Shown here piece by piece: positions 36,255 through 49,000 of a DNA stretch of 64,000 nt (positions within the stretch are counted from its first letter, which is position 1; every line of letters starts with the position of its first letter). Made by a program: the position numbers and the translations under genes. The DNA lies in assembly GCA_014843695.1 (NCBI GenBank), contig CM026398.1, forward strand, positions 20,874,061 through 20,938,060, given 5' to 3'. This stretch comes from Archivesica marissinica. Lineage: Eukaryota > Mollusca > Bivalvia > Venerida > Vesicomyidae. The notes under the pieces were generated by a model. That model had not been told where the DNA came from and searched no databases. It saw only the letters and a program-made list of their open reading frames with translations.

Positions 36255-36765
36255 GAGCCCATGGAGGCACGTCTTCTAGAGCCCAGGCGAGGCACGTCTT
36301 CTAGAGCCCATGGAGATACGTCTTCTAGAGCCCAGGCAAGGCACGTCTTCTAGAGCCCCTTGGAGGCACCTCTTCTAGAGCCCAGGCAAGGCACGTCTTC
36401 TAGAGCCCATGGAGGCACGTCTTCTAGAGCCCAGGCAAGGCACGTCTTCTAGAGCCCCGGGGAGGCACCTCCTCTAGAGCTCCAAGGAGGCACCTCTTCT
36501 AGAGCTCCAAGGAGGCACCTTTTCTAGAGCCAGGGAGGCACCTCTTCTAGAGCCCAGGCTAGGCACCTCTTCTAGAGCTCCAAGGAGGCACCTCTTCTAG
36601 AGCTCCAAGGAGGCACCTCTTCTAAAGCTCCAAGGAGGCACCTCTTCTAGAGCCCCGGGGAGGCATCTCTTCTAGAGCCCTGGGTAGGCACCTCTTCTAG
36701 AGCCCCAGGGAGGCACCTCTTTTTGAGCCCTGGGGAGGCACTAGAGGGGGAGGCACCTCTCATTC
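36255..36765. repeat. Minisatellite, ~26-bp unit
   Basis: About 19 copies of a unit with GGCACCTCTTCTAGAGCC. Each unit carries TCTAGA (an XbaI-type palindrome). It lies about 230 bases upstream of the first visible CCDC146 exon. Confidence 0.93.
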
Positions 36766-36989
36766 CAATGGAAGACATTTAAAATATTTACCGGTACATG
36801 TATATAGAACACAGAAAAAGCATTGATGAAGTTTTTGCTCTCTATAAAGAAAGTTCAACCGTCTGAAATTGGCCAGGGACACCCTGTAGGGGATAATTAG
36901 GGGTTACTTCACATAATTAGAAACGGTTCAGTTCAATGTAATTATATATGTACATGTGGCAAGTTTTAATCCATTCTGCTTGGTTTCAG

Positions 36990-37072
36990 TTGTTTCACGA
37001 TGGCAAACTGACTGGTACCAAGGTTGCTCATTTGAAGGCAAAGTATACAGAACTCCATGAAATACTTAAAAG
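36990..37072 (+). CDS. CCDC146: CCDC146 visible exon 1
   Basis: Starts LFHDGKLTGTKVAHLKAKY after TTGGTTTCAG. It corresponds to the region about 50 residues from the vertebrate N-terminus. The donor is GTAAGA. Phase 0 in, 2 out. Confidence 0.9.
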
Positions 37073-40000
37073 GTAAGAGAAGTGTCTTGGAGGAGTACAT
37101 TAATTATACATAGAATAATCTACATGTACTGTATCACACGCAGGTCAATTATACATAGAATAACCTACATGTACTGTATCACACGCAGGTCAATTATACA
37201 TAGAATAACCTACATGTACTGTATCACATCAGGTCAATTATACATAGAATAACCTACAAGTACTGTATCACACGCAGGTCAATTATACATAGAATAACCT
37301 ACATGTACTGTATCACACGCAGGTCAATTATACATAGAATAACCTACATGTACTGTATCACACGCAGGTCAATTATACATGAATAACCTACATGTACTGT
37401 ATCACATGCAGGTCAATTATACATAGAATAACCTACATGTACTGTATCACACGCAGGTCAATTATACATAGAATAACCTACATGTACTGTATCACACGCA
37501 GGTCAATTATACATAGAATAACCTACATGTACTGTATCACACGCAGGTCAATTATACATAGAATAACCTACATGTTCTGTATCACATGCAGGTCAATTAT
37601 ACATAGAATAACCTACATGTACTGTATCACATGCAGGTCAATTATACATAGAATAACCTACATGTACTGTATCACACGCAGCTCAATTATACATAGAATA
37701 ACCTACATGTACTGTATCACATGCAGCTCAATTATACATAGAATAACCTACATGTACTGTATCACACGCAGGTCAATTATACATAGAATAACCTACATGT
37801 ACTGTATCACATCAGGTCAATTATACATAGAATAACCTACATGTACTGTATCACACGCAGGTCAATTATACATAGAATAACCTACATGTACTGTATCACA
37901 TCAGGTCAATTATACATAGAATAACCTACATGTACTGTATCACATGCAGGTCAATTATACATAGAATAACCTACATGTACTGTATCACACGCAGGTAAAT
38001 TATACATAGAATAACCTACATGTACTGTATCACACGCAGGTCAATTATACATAGAATAACCTACATGTACTGTATCACATGCAGGTCAAGTATACATAGA
38101 ATAACCTACATGTACTGTATCACACGCAGGTCAATTATACATAGAATAACCTACATGTACTGTATCACACGCAGGTCAATTATACATAGAATAACCTACA
38201 TGTACTGTATCACACGCAGGTCAATTATACATAGAATAACCTACATGTTCTGTATCACACGCAGGTCAATTATACATAGAATAACCTACATGTACTGTAT
38301 CACATGCAGGTCAATTATACATAGAATAACCTACATGTACTGTATCACATGCAGCTCAATTATACATAGAATAACCTACATGTACTGTATCACATGCAGC
38401 TCAATTATACATAGAATAACCTACATGTACTGTATCACACGCAGGTCAATTATACATAGAATAACCTACATGTACTGTATCACATCAGGTCAATTATACA
38501 TAGAATAACCTACATGTACTGTATCACACGCAGGTCAATTATACATAGAATAACCTACATGTACTGTATCACATCAGGTCAATTATACATAGAATAACCT
38601 ACATGTACTGTATCACACGCAGGTCAATTATACATAGAATAACCTACATGTACTGTATCACATCAGGTCAATTATACATAGAATAACCTACATGTACTGT
38701 ATCACACGCAGGTCAATTATACATAGAATAACCTACATGTACTGTATCACATCAGGTCAATTATACATAGAATAACCTACATGTACTGTATCACACGCAG
38801 GTCAATTATACATAGAATAACCTACATGTACTGTATCACATGCAGGTCACACAAATACACCATTCCTTCCCTGGCTTTGTTTCATTCAAGTCATGTACAT
38901 TTTACATTAGTTTGTACAGCCTCATATCTTAATTTAAGTCTCTCTATATGCATGTTTTTCTCTTCAAATAAGCCAAGACCCATTTGGGGCAGGATGCCAA
39001 ACATGCCGAAAATTCGAATTGCTGACTTTATTCTAGAAAATTACTAGATTTCATGCAAACTGGTCACTCTTGTTGCTCTCGGCAATCTAATCAAGTGATC
39101 TTTAACACACTTGTCTCAAGGTAGATCATCATAAAAGTGGTCACTTGGGCAAGGTGGTTTCTTAATAGGGAATGTATCTGTTTATTTATTTCATATACAC
39201 ATCATCATTTATTTTATTGTATTACAGGAATGTATGGCTGTTTCATTTTTACTTGTAATTACTCCAAATTGGTAACATTTCCATTGAAAAAGGTAGACAT
39301 TCTCAAACAACGAAAATGTGTTATTTGTAACGATAATTTTGATCCGTTTATGTCTGTCCATAGTTATGTATACCAAGGGTGTATATAACTGCTGTCTGTC
39401 CATACTTGCGTATACATACCAATGGTGCATGTATACTTTGTCCATCTGTACATACGTATGCCAGCCAAGTGTGCATATAACTGCTGTCTGTCCATACTTG
39501 CGTATACATACCAATGGTGCATGTATACTTTGTCCATCTGTACATACGTATGCCAGCCAAGTGTGCATATAGCTGCTGTCTGTCCATACTTGCATATACA
39601 TACCAATGGTGCATGTATACTTTGTCCATCTGTACATACGTATGCCAGCCAAGTGTGCATATAGCTGCTGTCTGTCCATACTTGCGTATACATACCAATG
39701 GTGCATGTATACTTTGTCCATCTGTACATACGTATGCCAGCCAAGTGTGCATATAGATGTTGTCTGTCCATACTTGCACATACATACCAATGGTGCATGT
39801 ATACTTTGTCCATCTGTACATACGTATGCCAGCCAAGTGTGCATATAGCTGCTGTCTGTCCGTACTTGCACATACATACCAATGGTGCATGTATACTTTG
39901 TCCATCCATACATACGTATGCCAGCCAAGTGTGTATATAGCTGCTGTCTGTCCGTACTTGCACATACATACCAATGGTGCATGTATACTTTGTCCATCCG

Positions 40001-43000
40001 TACATACGTATGCCAATGTATCTCTTCAGTACTCGAGAGAGTGAGTCACAATTGCTCACTCAGGCCAAGGACAGCTCTACAGAACTGGATAGACAGCGTA
40101 TAGAGCTGGAGAAGGCAGATAACTTTCCAGATGGTTCTAACACGGAGGTGTCGAAGATGAGACAACAGCTGTTGAAGTACAACAACGAAATGAAACAAGC
40201 CCAGGAGCGTCAGTATCAACTAGAGTATCAGATGGAAATGTGAGTTACTTTAGTCAATAGAAGGCCATGCCTGGAGGTTATAAATACTTTTCTCCAATCT
40301 CAAACTCAGTCTCGAGCTTCTGATTGGTAGAGCCATGAGCAAATAACCAATCAAATTTCTTGAGCTCGAGTCTGAGACCCAGGGTTCATTCTAGAGGGCG
40401 ACATATTTTTTTACATTTATTTATCGTCGCTACCATTTGCCCATATGAGCAACGCCTCCTGTAGAGATTATTCATTTTAGATTTGAGGATAGTGCATGAT
40501 ACAGACAGAGACCCATTCCAGAGTCTCCTCTGGTTCTTTTACGTGCACGGTGTACAGCACAGACACGAGACCTCAGTTTAAAGTCCCATCTGATAGACTG
40601 TTAATTTTATTAGGGTCATACGGGGGGATCGAACCTGCGATCCCTGGATTACCAGTCCAGCGTGTTACCACTTGACTACAGATCCGTCTGTTAGGGCGAC
40701 ATGGGCGAAATAGTCACTCTAATGGCTCTGACTTCGCCCCCCCCATGGGCACCCCACTTCTCCCTAAACAAAAAAATATATTTAACAATTTTTATATAAA
40801 ATGTTCTCTAGTAAGGTACACTACACTGGCCATTGTAAAGCATTCATTCTATTCAAATTTTTAATGCTCATAATTTGTATTTTATCCCTATTAAAGGAAC
40901 GCAATCCCGCGCTTTCTCACTTCTCCCAAAAATTCTGACTTAGGATTAGCCCTGGAATACCCGTCACGATTATTGCCACATTAGTTTAGTTTATACAAAT
41001 TTATTTTAGCTCAATTGCGAAACAAGTTCTTACCACTTATATTGATCACTCTCGAGAGACCTCATTCCTGATGGAATCCATCGCCACGAGGGAGAGAGAA
41101 AAGGCAACGTGGAATTTTTAAATGCCTTGTCTAAGGGCACAATTGTAACAACTCCAGCGGTTGCTACATTGCGATACTGATCTAATTTCTATCTTGATAG
41201 GCATAAAAATATGTTAGAAAATAGGAAAATTGTTGCACATTATTTTACTGTGTTGTATGTTTATATAAAATGCTCACAAGTGATAAACCCACCTTTCTCA
41301 AGGTTTAATACTGTTTTTTATCAGCAGTATGAAAAAATGGAAGTTATTGTCTTCAAGAAGCAAAACAATAGATGTATATATTTATTAGGGATGTTACCGA
41401 ATATTCGAATATCCGAACATCCGAATACCTGACTGAATATTCGAATCCTATTTCGGTATTCGAATATAAAAAAACAATTATTTTCAGTTTTTGTTTTAAT
41501 ATTGGTTACTTCTAGTTATTTCAATCCATAACGTCCACTGATTCGCACCTTCTTGGGTGTTTGCTTTTAGTGCAAAAACTTGGCCACCTGTTCCCAATCT
41601 CACGCCCTCGGGCGTCTTGACATTTTGTACAAGGTGTTGTTTTAGAAGCATTAACAAAATCCATGTCAATAGAAGCCAATTTCACGAGGTGTAAAATACA
41701 CGCGTGCACCGGTTAATAGAGGTCAGGTTGGAAAAAGCTGGGACTTGATTTGAAATTATTCTATACTATAATACTATACTATAATACTATTCGAATACCA
41801 CTTTCGAATATTCGAAAGCCATTTAGTTATTCGGTCCCATCCCTAATATTTATAGTTATTATTAGGCTGTCCTATTATAGCAGTGGTTAGCTCGCTCGCT
41901 TCTCACCAATGCAACCTGGGTTCGATCCTCGGACCGGGAAGTATGTGAGATGGTACGGTGGTCGCCAGATCGTACAGGTGGATTTTCTCCGGGTACTCCT
42001 GGTTTCCTCCCACACGAATTACCACATTTACGCTTTCATCCACGCCAACGAGAGTGATTAATGTAAGTTGTTAGAACTTGCTTCGCAATCGTTGTAAAAT
42101 AAATAAAGTTTAAACTAAAGGATCAGAAAAATGTCAAACATCATAACAGATTAATAGCAGTATTATTAGAGTGCATAGCTATGGCTATGGTACAACTACT
42201 TCCTACTGAAATAAATTTAAAGTTTAAACTTATTATTGTGTTATTACTCTATTTATAGATCATCAGAGGAGAGAAAGTTGATGGAGAGAGAGTATGCCAG
42301 AATGCCTAAAGCTGGGGTATGTTAGCTATTATTTTATGCAATATTCACATTGCTCTACACCGCTTGTTCCCATGTCAGCCATGTATATCTAAACTGGTGT
42401 GGATCTACACCGCTTGTTCCCTTGTCAGCCATGCATATATAAACTGATGTGGATCTACACTGCTTGTTCCCATGTCAGCCATGTATATATAAACTGATGT
42501 GGATCTACACTGCTTGTTCCCATGTCAGCCATGTATATATAAACTGATGTGGATCTACACCGCTTGTTCCCATGTCAGCCATGTATATATAAACTGATGT
42601 GGATCTACACTGCTTGTTCCCATGTCAGCCATGTATATATAAACTGATGTGGATCTACACTGCTTGTTCCCATGTCAGCCATGTATATATAAACTGATGT
42701 GGATCTACACTGCTTGTTCCCATGTCAGCCATGTATATATAAACTGATGTGGATCTACACTGCTTGTTCCCTTGTCAGCCATGTATATCTAAACTGATGT
42801 GGATCTACACCGCTTGTTCCCATGTCAGCCATGTATATCTAAACTGATGTGGATCTACACCTGTTCCCTGTCAGCCATGTATATCTAAATGATGGATCTA
42901 CACCGCTGGTTCCCTTGTCAGCCATGTATATCTAAACTGATGTGGATCTACACCGCTTGTTCCCATGTCAGCCATGTATATCTAAACTGATGTGGATCTA

Positions 43001-46000
43001 CACTGCTGGTTCCCTTGTCACCCATGTATATCTAAACTGATGTGGATCTACACTGCTGGTTCCCTTGTCGGCCATGTATATCTAAACTGGTGGTGGATCT
43101 ACACCGCTGGTTCCCTTGTCAGCCATGTATATCTAAACTGATGTGGATCTACACCGCTTGTTCCCATGTCAGCCATGTATATCTAAACTGATGTGGATCT
43201 ACACTGCTGGTTCCCTTGTCGGCCATGTATATCTAAACTGGTGGTGGATAGTAGATAACCCTATTGATTGTCGGGTCAATGTCGCATGAACCTTGCATTG
43301 ATGCTCTTCACGAACCAGCTCATCTGGATCTACACTTTTTTAAGCCTATTTAGAGGTTTGTAGTGTTGGTGATTGGGTTACGGTCGTACCAACAGCTTAG
43401 GTCATATGGCAACAAACTCCAGCTGTTATTGGCGGAGGAAGTCCCAGGATGCTCCTTTGAGCAGTATTGCAGGCACAGACTTGTACCTGGGTAGAACCAC
43501 CAAATTACACAAGCCAGCTGGATAAATTTCTCAGATGATTGAATTCGATTCCCACCATTTGAGTAACTGGCAGTTTACCAAAAACACATTCCTGGGCAGG
43601 CTCCAACGGTTAACCATTACTTTGTGCACCAACATCCGTAAGAAACTGCCAACGTTTTCATATAAATGAGACACAGTCTGAGCGGGGCTCGAACCCATGA
43701 CCATCAGCTTACAGCGGTATACAAGTCAGCGATCTTAACCACTCGACCATGGCGGCAGAAGAGTGTGATTCATAAAAGTTGTTAATGCTTGCTTTCAAGT
43801 ATAAACTTTATTTATAATACAACGATGAAAGCGTAAATGTGGTCAATCATGTGGAAGGAAACCGGAGTACCCTGAAAAAAAAACCACCTGTCCGATCTGG
43901 TGACTACCATACCGTCTCATATACTTCCCGGTCCGAGGATCGAACCCGGGTTGCATTGCATTGCAATCGTTGTGACGACTAGATCAGTGGGTCAAAGGTA
44001 AAGGTTAACAGATTCTGATACCAAAATGAGCATCAATAAAGAATGTGGTTTGACTTTCAGGAGATAGAAAAAAAGGTGAAGGAGCTGCAGCAAGCGTGCG
44101 ACGACATGAAGAAAGAGATTGGGCAGCGCCAACTCGAAACGAAGACCCTTAAAGAGGACCTAGAGACCTCCAACCGACAGGTCGGCATGGATACTAAGGA
44201 GTATGAGAAAATTACAGAGAAAATGGAAAATCTTAAGGTTTGTTGCTTGTATATTATTGCTTAATGCATTAGATCAGATTCTGGATACCATTCAAACAGT
44301 ATTTGCAAAGAACATAGTCAGATCAGCCGCCATGGAATGTTCCGTCTGTTCAGGCTCTATGCTGTTTGCTATTCAAATGATCTTGCTAAGACACTTGGCT
44401 ATGTAGCAAACAACATAGATCCTGATCAGCATGCAGCGTCACGCTGCGGCTGATCTGGATCTATGTTGTTTGCAAAAACCTTTAAATGTATCCAGAATGA
44501 AATGGGTTAATTTGACAGTGCAAAATTATATATTAGATTAAATTTTCTTGAATATTAATTGTTGAAAATGGGTGTGTTAATATTGCTGGGAAGAAACGCA
44601 TTCTTCTGTATGTATAGGATATAAGCCGAAAAACGATCCAATATGTAAAATATTGGACTGTGTGAGGCGCGTAGCACCAGCGCCGAAGACAGTACCAATA
44701 TTTTACATATTGGATCCGTTTGATGCTTATATCTTGCTTAAAACACACACTTATATAACAAGATCCTACTAATTAAAATTGTTAATTTCATACATGTGCG
44801 CGTAGGATTTAATAATAATACTCTGGCCTTTTGACATCAGTCCAATATTAATAATAATGGACTGCAAGTACAAAGGTTTGACATCAAGACAGTGTTTTGA
44901 AATAGGTTATTATGTATGGTTTTTATCCCCGGTTAAAGGCAATCAAACATCTGAATGGATATCAGCTACCTAATGTTCAGGTTGGGAGTGATCAATCACT
45001 GGGCATAGTTGTTATATGTTATATTTATATGTTATATTTCGGGTTTTACGCCTGCATCAGCACCATTTTGGGCTATATCGCCGGCGGGCAGTTTACCTAA
45101 CACCACCTTTCCTGGGCAGGCTCCAACGGTTAACCAGTACTTGGGTACACCAACCTCCGTAAGAAACTGCCAACTTTTTCATATAAATGAGACACGGTCT
45201 GAGCGGGGCTCGAACCCGTGACCATCAGTGATGATAGGTTACAGTGGCATACAAGTCAGCGACCTTAACCACTCGACCACGGAGGCGGACGGGCATAGTT
45301 GTACAGGTCTTCTAGTCTTGCTTTAAGTTGGCCAAGTTACGGCCCTCGATGTGGGGCCACCGTGGCCGAGCGGTTACGGTCATTGACTTAAAATCACTTG
45401 CCCGTACCGCTGTAGATTCAAATCCTTCCGGGGGGGGGGGGTGTCGGATTATTTCATGTGGGGAATCTATCCAGCTGGCTTGTGGAAGGTCGGTGTTTCT
45501 ACCCGGGGTCTTCCTCCACCAATAACAGCTGGAGAGTCACCATATCACCTAAACTGTTTTGAAAAACTATGGTAGGATATATAGGCAAGGATGAGTAGCA
45601 CTAGGGCATGGGGACTACTTTCAGTTCAGTATTTAGACATAATTTTTATGTTTATTTTCAAGGGGATTTGGCTGGCAATTACTTTCAGTTCAATAGTTTA
45701 TTTTCAAGGGGATTTGGCTGGCAACTACTTTCAGTTCAGTATTTAGACATGTGTTTATTTTCAAGGGGATTTGGCTAGCAACTACTTTCAGTTCAATAGT
45801 TTATTTTCAATGGGATTTGGCTGGCAACTACTTTCAGTTCAATAGTTTATTTTCAAGGGGATTTGGCTGGCAACTACTTTCAGTTCAGTATTTAGACATG
45901 TGTTTATTTTCAAGGGGATTTGGCTGGCAACTACTTTCAGTTCAGTATTTAGACATGTGTTTATTTTCAAGGGGATTTGGCTGGCAACTACTTTCAGTTC

Positions 46001-49000
46001 AGTATTTAGACATGTGTTTATTTTCAAGGGGATTTGGCTGGCAATTACTTTCAGTTCAATATTTAGACATGTGTTTATTTTCAAGGGGATTTGGCTGGCA
46101 ATTACTTTCAGTTCAATATTTAGACATGTGTTTATTTTCAAGGGGATTTGGCTGGCAACTACTTTCAGTTCATCATTTTGACCAATGTGTTTATTTACAG
46201 GGGGATTTAGTGCAGGTAAACAACTTCCCAAACCAAATTGCAAAGGAGGCAGACAAACTCTCTAGGAAGAAAAAGTAAGAATTCTCCCCATTCTATGCCT
46301 TTAGTCTTGCACTTCCAGGAAACTACTAGCACAGTTTTTTTTATCAATATGCACCCAGCAAAATACCTGATAAGCCCTACTAATCTATATTGACTATTTC
46401 AAATTCCCAGCATATAGCATCAAGCATACAGCATCAATAGCTTAACCTTTTCCCTCATAGAAGCACCTCTTGACGCCATTACCAATATGACATACATTGA
46501 CAATGTAGTAACCAAACCAATGAAATTAATGTGCGTACATTACTTTTAGCATGTTTTATTAATATTGTTGGCATCAAAAATGGGACACTCACATAAAATA
46601 CGATTTCATTTTTTTGAACAGGAATATATTGTTATTTTTAAACTTTATTTATTTTACAACGATTGCGAAGCAAGTTCTAACAACTTATATTAATCACTAT
46701 TATGTGGTCATTCGTGTGGGAGGAAACCGGAGTACCCGGAGAAAACCCACCTGTCCGATCTGGCGACCACAGTACCATTAACCTAAATCTAAAATTGTGA
46801 ATTGGGGCTGTCCGATTAGCGCAGTGGTTAGCGCGCTCGCTTCTCACCAATGCGACCCGGGTTCGATCCTCGGACAGGGAAGTATGTGAGATGGTACGAT
46901 GGTCGCCAGATCGGACAGGTGGATTTTCTCCGGGTACTCCGGTTTCCTCCCACATGAATGACCACATTTACGCTTTCATCCGAGCCAACGAGAGTGATTA
47001 ATATAAGTTGTTAAAACTTGCTTCGCAATCGTTGTAAAATAAATAAAGTATAAAAAAAATAATCTAAAATTGTGATATAATCATGGTATCCAAATCTCTA
47101 ATGTTTCATAGTGCAGTGCATGCATAGAGATCTTTACTTGTTATTTGATAATTAACCATTTCGGGGGCTGGTCATGGTAGGGGGAGCATCAGTTGGAATC
47201 ACGAGTCATTTGTATATATATCTATATCAACTTCTTATTGTTATAGGTTTGTCTTCTTTGTCAGTTCAGATTTACTTTCATCCTATTTTTGTATAATCTT
47301 TTCTGGAAAGAAACTCTGTCATTTAGTTTAATCAAACGTTAGCTAGACTTTCTGGTGCGTGCCGTTATCTAATGTTGTCAAAACTTGTGCCCCAAACCAT
47401 TTACATTTTCATGCTATGTATTGTATCGTTCTGTGTATAACATTAACTATTGATTTGCAATAAAATATGATTAAAATAAAACTAAACCCAAGAGGCCGAC
47501 ATATCCATTAACTGTCTTCATAAAAACTAATCATAGAGATATTCATTACAGGGTAAACTTCCATGGAATCTGCGTTTAAACTGTGATTGAGTTAACTGTA
47601 GAATGTTGCATGTTACAGATACATTAAATTGATACCCCCCAGTTACACTTAAATTCAATTTATATTAAGCCAGACTTCAAACATTTGCGTTTTAATTATT
47701 TATTCTCGGTCGTAATTGATATAAATTGATTACTATGACGTACAATCAATGTGTACAATGTTATGTTATATTTCGGGTTTTACGCCTGCATCAGCACCAT
47801 TTTGGGCTATATCGCCGGCGGGCAGTTTACCTAACACCTTTCCTGGGCAGGCTCCAGCGGTTAACCAGTACTTGGGTGCACCAACCTCCGTAAGAAACTG
47901 CCAACTTTTTCATATAAATGAGACACGGCCTGAGCGGGGCTCGAACCCGTGACCATCAGTGATGATAGGTTACAGTAGTATACAAGTCAGCGACCTTAAC
48001 CACTCGACCACGGAGGCGGACATGTGTACAATGTATACAGTAAAACCTATCTTAGGCAGCCAGCCAGCCAGCGGAATCACAGAAAGTGGCTGCTTAGCAC
48101 AGGTTGCTGCTTAATAGATGTCAAATGTATAATAAAAACAACATATTGGGAATCTGGAACTGGCTGCTTACTACATGTTGGATGGTTAATAGAGGTGACC
48201 ACTAACACAGGTCTGACTGTACATGTAAATGTTTCACAAATATTAAGTCACTTAATTCATTATGTCTTGCAAAATAAGAAAAATTGACTTTCATTTATTT
48301 TAAATGATTGTCTGGAAAAATGTGTGTAGTGTTCAGTATGGAGTTATCTTATGTAGTTTAACCCATTTCCATCCACACCCATACAACGGTACTTAGCTGG
48401 CTAGGAGAACAATAAGTTTACTGTCTACACGTGTAGGGTTAGGTTTTATGTGGCTATAAAAACTTTTATGTGGCTATTAATTCCGTCTATGTGGCTACAC
48501 TATAGAGAACAATGGGGTAGCCACTGAAGTATACAATTTTGGGTAATTCCGTCCGTCTGTCCGGGCAAACAGTTGGGGATTAGGGGCCACCATTTTAGTT
48601 GAAAACTGTTGATTAGCTCCGAAGTCATTTGGGTTAGCAGCTAATTGGTAGCCCTTTAACACTGTCTGTTTTAACTCATACCCCTGAAAGTTGATTCATC
48701 CGTCCGTCCGTCCACCCGTCCGTCCACCCATCCATCCGCATACATAAAATGGCAATTATTTGGCAAAGGAGAACAATTATTTCACTGTCTAGTTGTCTAT
48801 GGTTAGGGGTAGCCTGGGAACAGGCGTTGATATATTTTGCCTGGTCAGTCAAATAAATATATTTTAACACCGAGACCATTAATTGGGCCGTATTGAGTTT
48901 CTGATCATATCAATGTCATTTTAGCAGAAATTAAAAAGTGTAAAATCGACAGACTGGAACCCAGGCTAGGTTACGGGTTATGTGGCTATGAAAACTTTTA

